From positions 6,203,001-6,267,000 of the forward strand of contig NZ_BAAAWU010000001.1 in the NCBI RefSeq assembly GCF_039535235.1: a DNA stretch of 64,000 bases, read 5' to 3'. This stretch comes from Streptomyces roseoviridis. GTDB taxonomy: Bacteria; Actinomycetota; Actinomycetes; Streptomycetales; Streptomycetaceae. The stretch's first letter is position 1. Each line of letters opens with the position of its first letter. The position numbers and the translations under genes are program-made. The notes under the pieces were generated by a model. The model worked only from the letters and a program-made list of their open reading frames with translations. It did not search any database and was not told the DNA's origin. This document shows, one piece after another, positions 61,237-64,000 of the stretch.

Positions 61237-62390
61237 GGATCGGCATCGTCTGCCCGTACTCCTGGGACGTTCCGGGCGGCGTCCAGTTCCACATCCGTGA
61301 CCTCGCCGAGCACCTCATCCGGCTCGGCCACCACGTGTCCGTCCTCGCCCCCGCGGACGACGAGACCCCCCTGCCGCCGTACGTGGTCTCCGCCGGTCGC
61401 GCGGTGCCCGTGCCGTACAACGGCTCCGTCGCCCGGCTCAACTTCGGCTTCCTCTCGGCGGCGCGGGTCCGGCGCTGGCTGCACGACGGCACCTTCGACG
61501 TCGTCCACATCCACGAGCCGACCTCGCCGTCGCTCGGGCTGCTCACCTGCTGGGCGGCGACGGGACCGCTCGTCGCCACCTTCCACACCTCCAACCCGCG
61601 CTCGCGGGCGATGATCGCCGCGTACCCGATCCTCCAGCCCGCCCTGGAGAAGATCAGCGCGCGGATCGCGGTCAGCGAGTACGCCCGGCGCACGCTCGTC
61701 GAGCACCTCGGCGGCGACGCCGTCGTCATCCCGAACGGCGTCGACGTCGACTTCTTCGCCCGCGCCGAGCCGAAGAAGGAGTGGCAGGGAGGCACGCTCG
61801 GCTTCATCGGGCGCATCGACGAGCCCCGCAAGGGCCTGCCCGTCCTCATGAGGGCCCTGCCGAAGATCCTCGCCGAACGGCCCGACACCCGGCTCCTGGT
61901 CGCCGGGCGCGGCGACGAGGAGGAGGCCGTCGCCTGCCTGCCGCGCGAGATGCGGTCGAAGGTCGAGTTCCTCGGCATGGTCAGCGACGAGGACAAGGCG
62001 CGGCTGCTGCGCAGCGTCGACGTGTACGTCGCGCCCAACACCGGCGGCGAGAGCTTCGGCATCATCCTCGTCGAGGCCCTGTCCGCCGGCGCCCCCGTCC
62101 TCGCCGCCGACCTCGACGCCTTCGCCCAGGTCCTCGACCAGGGCGCCGCCGGCGAACTCTTCGCCAACGAGGACGCCGACGACCTCGCCGCCCGCGCGAT
62201 CAGCCTGCTCGCCGACGAGCCCCGCCGCGAGGAACTCCGCGAGCGCGGCTCCGCCCACGTCCGCCGCTTCGACTGGTCCACGGTCGGCGCCGACGTCCTC
62301 GCCGTCTACGAGACGGTGACGGACGGGGCGGCGTCGGTGGCGACGGACGAACGGGCGACGGGCGGTCTGCGGGCGAGGCTGGGCCTGTAG
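61233..62390 (+). CDS. pimA: Phosphatidylinositol alpha-mannosyltransferase
   Basis: A 385-residue GT-B fold, family GT4 glycosyltransferase that adds the first mannose from GDP-mannose to phosphatidylinositol. N-terminal RIGIVCPYSWDVPGGVQFHI binds the acceptor; VVHIHEPTSPSLGLL is also typical; the E-x7-E motif is in GGESFGIILVEALSAG (about residue 275), GFIGRIDEPRKGLPVL binds nucleotide. The start is a TTG that overlaps the patA stop, with GGGGGAG upstream. Third gene of the operon. Confidence 0.94.
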   Translation: MRIGIVCPYSWDVPGGVQFHIRDLAEHLIRLGHHVSVLAPADDETPLPPYVVSAGRAVPVPYNGSVARLNFGFLSAARVRRWLHDGTFDVVHIHEPTSPSLGLLTCWAATGPLVATFHTSNPRSRAMIAAYPILQPALEKISARIAVSEYARRTLVEHLGGDAVVIPNGVDVDFFARAEPKKEWQGGTLGFIGRIDEPRKGLPVLMRALPKILAERPDTRLLVAGRGDEEEAVACLPREMRSKVEFLGMVSDEDKARLLRSVDVYVAPNTGGESFGIILVEALSAGAPVLAADLDAFAQVLDQGAAGELFANEDADDLAARAISLLADEPRREELRERGSAHVRRFDWSTVGADVLAVYETVTDGAASVATDERATGGLRARLGL

Positions 62391-62519
62391 CCGGGCGGCG
62401 GCACGAGGGGAACGGGACCGCGGGTGGGCCGCGCCCCCGCGCGCGGCACGGGCGGCCCGCCCCGTCCGCTCTCGGCTGAGCCGGTCGTGCCGGGCCGTTC
62501 CACCGGGCAGGGTGTCCCC

Positions 62520-63155
62520 ATGACGGTGATCGAGACGCTCGACCTCGGCTACTTCACCCGCCCCGCCGAGGAGTGGGGCGGGCCCCACGACCGGCGGGAG
62601 CCGGCGCTCGGCTATCTCGTGCGGTACGAGGGCGGCGCGCTGGTGTTCGACACGGGCATGGGGGAGGGCTCGCCTGAGGCGGACGCGCACTACCGGCCCG
62701 TGCGCAGGCCCCTGACCGTCGGCCCGGACGACGTCGACCTGGTCGTGAACTGCCATCTGCACTTCGACCACATCGGCGGCAACCAGCGGTTCACCGGCAT
62801 CCCCGTCCTCGTCCAGCGCACCGAGCTCGCCACCGCCCTCGCCGGTGACCACACCATCGACTCGCTGCTCCCGGGCGTCCACTACGAGGAGATCGACGGC
62901 GAGCACGAGATCGCGCCCGGCGTACGGATCGTCCCCACCCCCGGCCACACCGACGGGCACCAGTCGCTCGTGCTCGACCACGGCGACCGCGTCACCGTCC
63001 TCGCCGGGCAGGCGTACGACTTCGCGCACGAGTTCGGGACCCCGTACCGGCCCTGGCTCGGCCGGCTCGGGGAGCTCGCGGCGGGGCGCCCGGTGCGGGT
63101 GCTGTTCGCCCATGACCACGCGGTGTGGGAGGGGACGCTGCCGGCGCCCCGGTAG
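62520..63155 (+). CDS. Metallo-beta-lactamase fold hydrolase, N-acyl homoserine lactonase-like
   Basis: A 211-residue MBL-fold hydrolase. The metal motif H-x-H-x-D-H is in VNCHLHFDHIGGNQRF, the third His in TPGHTDGHQSLVL, Asp in VLAGQAYDFAHEFG region and final His in LFAHDHAVWEG. The pattern is of the AhlD/AttM lactonase group, but the role in this Gram-positive host is not known; other lactones such as gamma-butyrolactones are possible. ATG at 62520. Confidence 0.85.
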   Translation: MTVIETLDLGYFTRPAEEWGGPHDRREPALGYLVRYEGGALVFDTGMGEGSPEADAHYRPVRRPLTVGPDDVDLVVNCHLHFDHIGGNQRFTGIPVLVQRTELATALAGDHTIDSLLPGVHYEEIDGEHEIAPGVRIVPTPGHTDGHQSLVLDHGDRVTVLAGQAYDFAHEFGTPYRPWLGRLGELAAGRPVRVLFAHDHAVWEGTLPAPR

Positions 63156-63166
63156 CCTGTGCGCCC

Positions 63167-63709
63167 GTGACCGAAACCCTGATCTGGACCGTCGTCGCGC
63201 TGATCCTCGTCGGCGTCTACCTCAGCTGGACCGCCGGCCGCCTGGACCGGCTGCACACGCGGATCGACGCCGCGCGGGCCGCGCTCGACGCACAGCTGCT
63301 GCGGCGGGCCTCGGTCGCACAGGAGCTGGCCACCTCGGGCGTCCTCGACCCGGCCGCGTCCATCGTCCTGTACGAGGCCGCGCACGCGGCCCGGCAGGCC
63401 GAGGAGGACCACCGGGAGGTCGCCGAGAGCGAGCTCAGCCAGGCGCTGCGGGCCGTGTTCGGGGAGCCCGAGCAGGTCGAGATCCTGCGGCAGGCGCCCG
63501 GGGGCGAGGAGGCCGCCGGGGAACTGGCCGCCGCGGTCCGACGGGTGCCGATGGCGCGCCGGTTCCACAACGACGCCGTACGGGCGGCCCGTGCCCTGCG
63601 CCGGCACCGCACGGTGCGCTGGTTCCGGCTCGCCGGCCACGCCCCGTTCCCGCTCGCCTTCGAAATGGACGACGAACCGCCCGTAGCCCTTGCGGATCGT
63701 CCGACCTGA
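63167..63709 (+). CDS. LemA-like membrane protein
   Basis: A 180-residue protein with one N-terminal membrane helix (LIWTVVALILVGVYLSWTAG) followed by a coiled-coil bundle. RLDRLHTRIDAARAALDAQLLRRASVAQELA and RRFHNDAVRAARALRR match the beginning and middle blocks of LemA. The cytoplasmic helical domain may act as a scaffold. It starts twelve bases after the lactonase stop (GTG 63167), so it is probably in the same transcript. Not a strong family hit; called by pattern. Confidence 0.65.
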   Translation: MTETLIWTVVALILVGVYLSWTAGRLDRLHTRIDAARAALDAQLLRRASVAQELATSGVLDPAASIVLYEAAHAARQAEEDHREVAESELSQALRAVFGEPEQVEILRQAPGGEEAAGELAAAVRRVPMARRFHNDAVRAARALRRHRTVRWFRLAGHAPFPLAFEMDDEPPVALADRPT

Positions 63710-63834
63710 GCGGCTGTGGCCTTCGTTACCTGCGAAAAGGATCCACCGGCTGCACATTGGCCCTTGATGTGGACCGCACGTGGCCTGTTTCCTCGCTCTA
63801 GTCGTCAACCCCGTTGTCACGAGTGAGGTACCCC

Positions 63835-64000
63835 GTGTCCACCACGCCTTCCACCACCCCCCAGTCCGAGACCTCGGCGATCGGCACGTCCCGCGTCAAG
63901 CGCGGCATGGCCGAGCAGCTCAAGGGCGGCGTGATCATGGACGTCGTCACCCCGGAGCAGGCGAAGATCGCCGAGGACGCGGGCGCGGTCGCCGTCATGG
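63835..64000 (+). CDS. pdxS: Pyridoxal 5'-phosphate synthase subunit PdxS, 5' part only
   Basis: The first 55 codons lie in the window. After a non-conserved Ser/Thr-rich start, the sequence TSRVKRGMAEQLKGGVIMDVV and QAKIAEDAGAVAVM is that of PdxS, the lyase that makes PLP from ribose-5-phosphate, glyceraldehyde-3-phosphate and ammonia from PdxT. The GTG start at 63835 has GAGTGAGG six bases upstream. The gene goes on past the edge; it is not truncated. The 125-base gap before it holds TTGATG at 63764 that could be a -35, with no clear -10. Confidence 0.95.
   Translation, partial: MSTTPSTTPQSETSAIGTSRVKRGMAEQLKGGVIMDVVTPEQAKIAEDAGAVAVM

Noticed and set aside
63835..64000. Truncated pdxS pseudogene
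   Set aside because: The frame is intact up to the window edge; it is only cut by the window.

Overview
The window is about 73% G+C, with GTG and TTG starts, strong third-position GC bias and gene families typical of Streptomyces (SsgB, leaderless starts, PqrAB-like efflux operon, PIM-type phosphatidylinositol pathway). From remembered gene order it resembles the argC-pdxS segment of the Streptomyces core chromosome; this is inference, since no search could be run. No insertion sequence, prophage, CRISPR array or origin was seen.

Layout. 1-8.5 kb: the end of a histidine-phosphatase-like gene, an RlmG/RsmC-type methyltransferase, a convergent ABC-F ATPase, then the overlapping arginine operon argC-argJ-argB-argD followed by argR. 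8.5-14.1 kb: an L,D-transpeptidase-like secreted protein, a HEAT-repeat protein, argG under its own ARG-box promoter, argH and a HAD-like protein. 14.1-19.7 kb: a TetR/MFS operon (pqrAB type) with a clear palindromic operator, an acyltransferase, a Tat-exported GlpQ1-type phosphodiesterase with a candidate PHO box, a small sigma-like protein and a GNAT enzyme. 19.7-25.4 kb: a GlxA-type regulator, three small membrane proteins, and the methionine importer metN-metI-metQ preceded by a cysteine-rich leader ORF. 25.4-33.4 kb: GNAT, the corrin methyltransferase CobL, a long BluB-CobT fusion broken by a one-base shift in a C run, siroheme synthase CysG and a SpoU-type RNA methyltransferase. 33.5-37.4 kb: a Ser/Thr kinase, a small membrane protein, an APH-like protein, a zinc-ribbon protein and a five-tRNA cluster (Gly, Cys, three Val).

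37.7-50.1 kb: pabB-pabC, tandem GNAT, DsbA-like, small membrane proteins, a CGNR regulator, the sporulation protein SsgB, a PGPGW membrane protein, two Val(CAC) tRNAs, a very large membrane protein, an SRPBCC protein, a DnaQ-like exonuclease and a translationally coupled DUF4365/unknown pair. 50.2-64 kb: thrS, a potassium-channel-like protein, an Ap4A-type HIT protein, a TagC-like propeller, a large membrane protein, EF-G2, the pgsA-patA-pimA operon for phosphatidylinositol mannoside synthesis, a lactonase-like hydrolase, a LemA-like protein and the first part of pdxS.

How the genes work together: argC/J/B/D plus argG/argH supply seven of the eight arginine-pathway steps (argF is not here) and ArgR is positioned to control them through the two ARG boxes. 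metNIQ imports methionine, possibly under leader-peptide attenuation. cobL, bluB-cobT and cysG serve tetrapyrrole (B12 and siroheme) metabolism. pgsA, patA and pimA make acylated phosphatidylinositol mannosides. The best candidates for something undescribed are the Cys-rich leader ORF before metN, the giant BluB-CobT protein with its disordered N-terminus, and the nuclease-like DUF4365/OB-fold-like pair before thrS.
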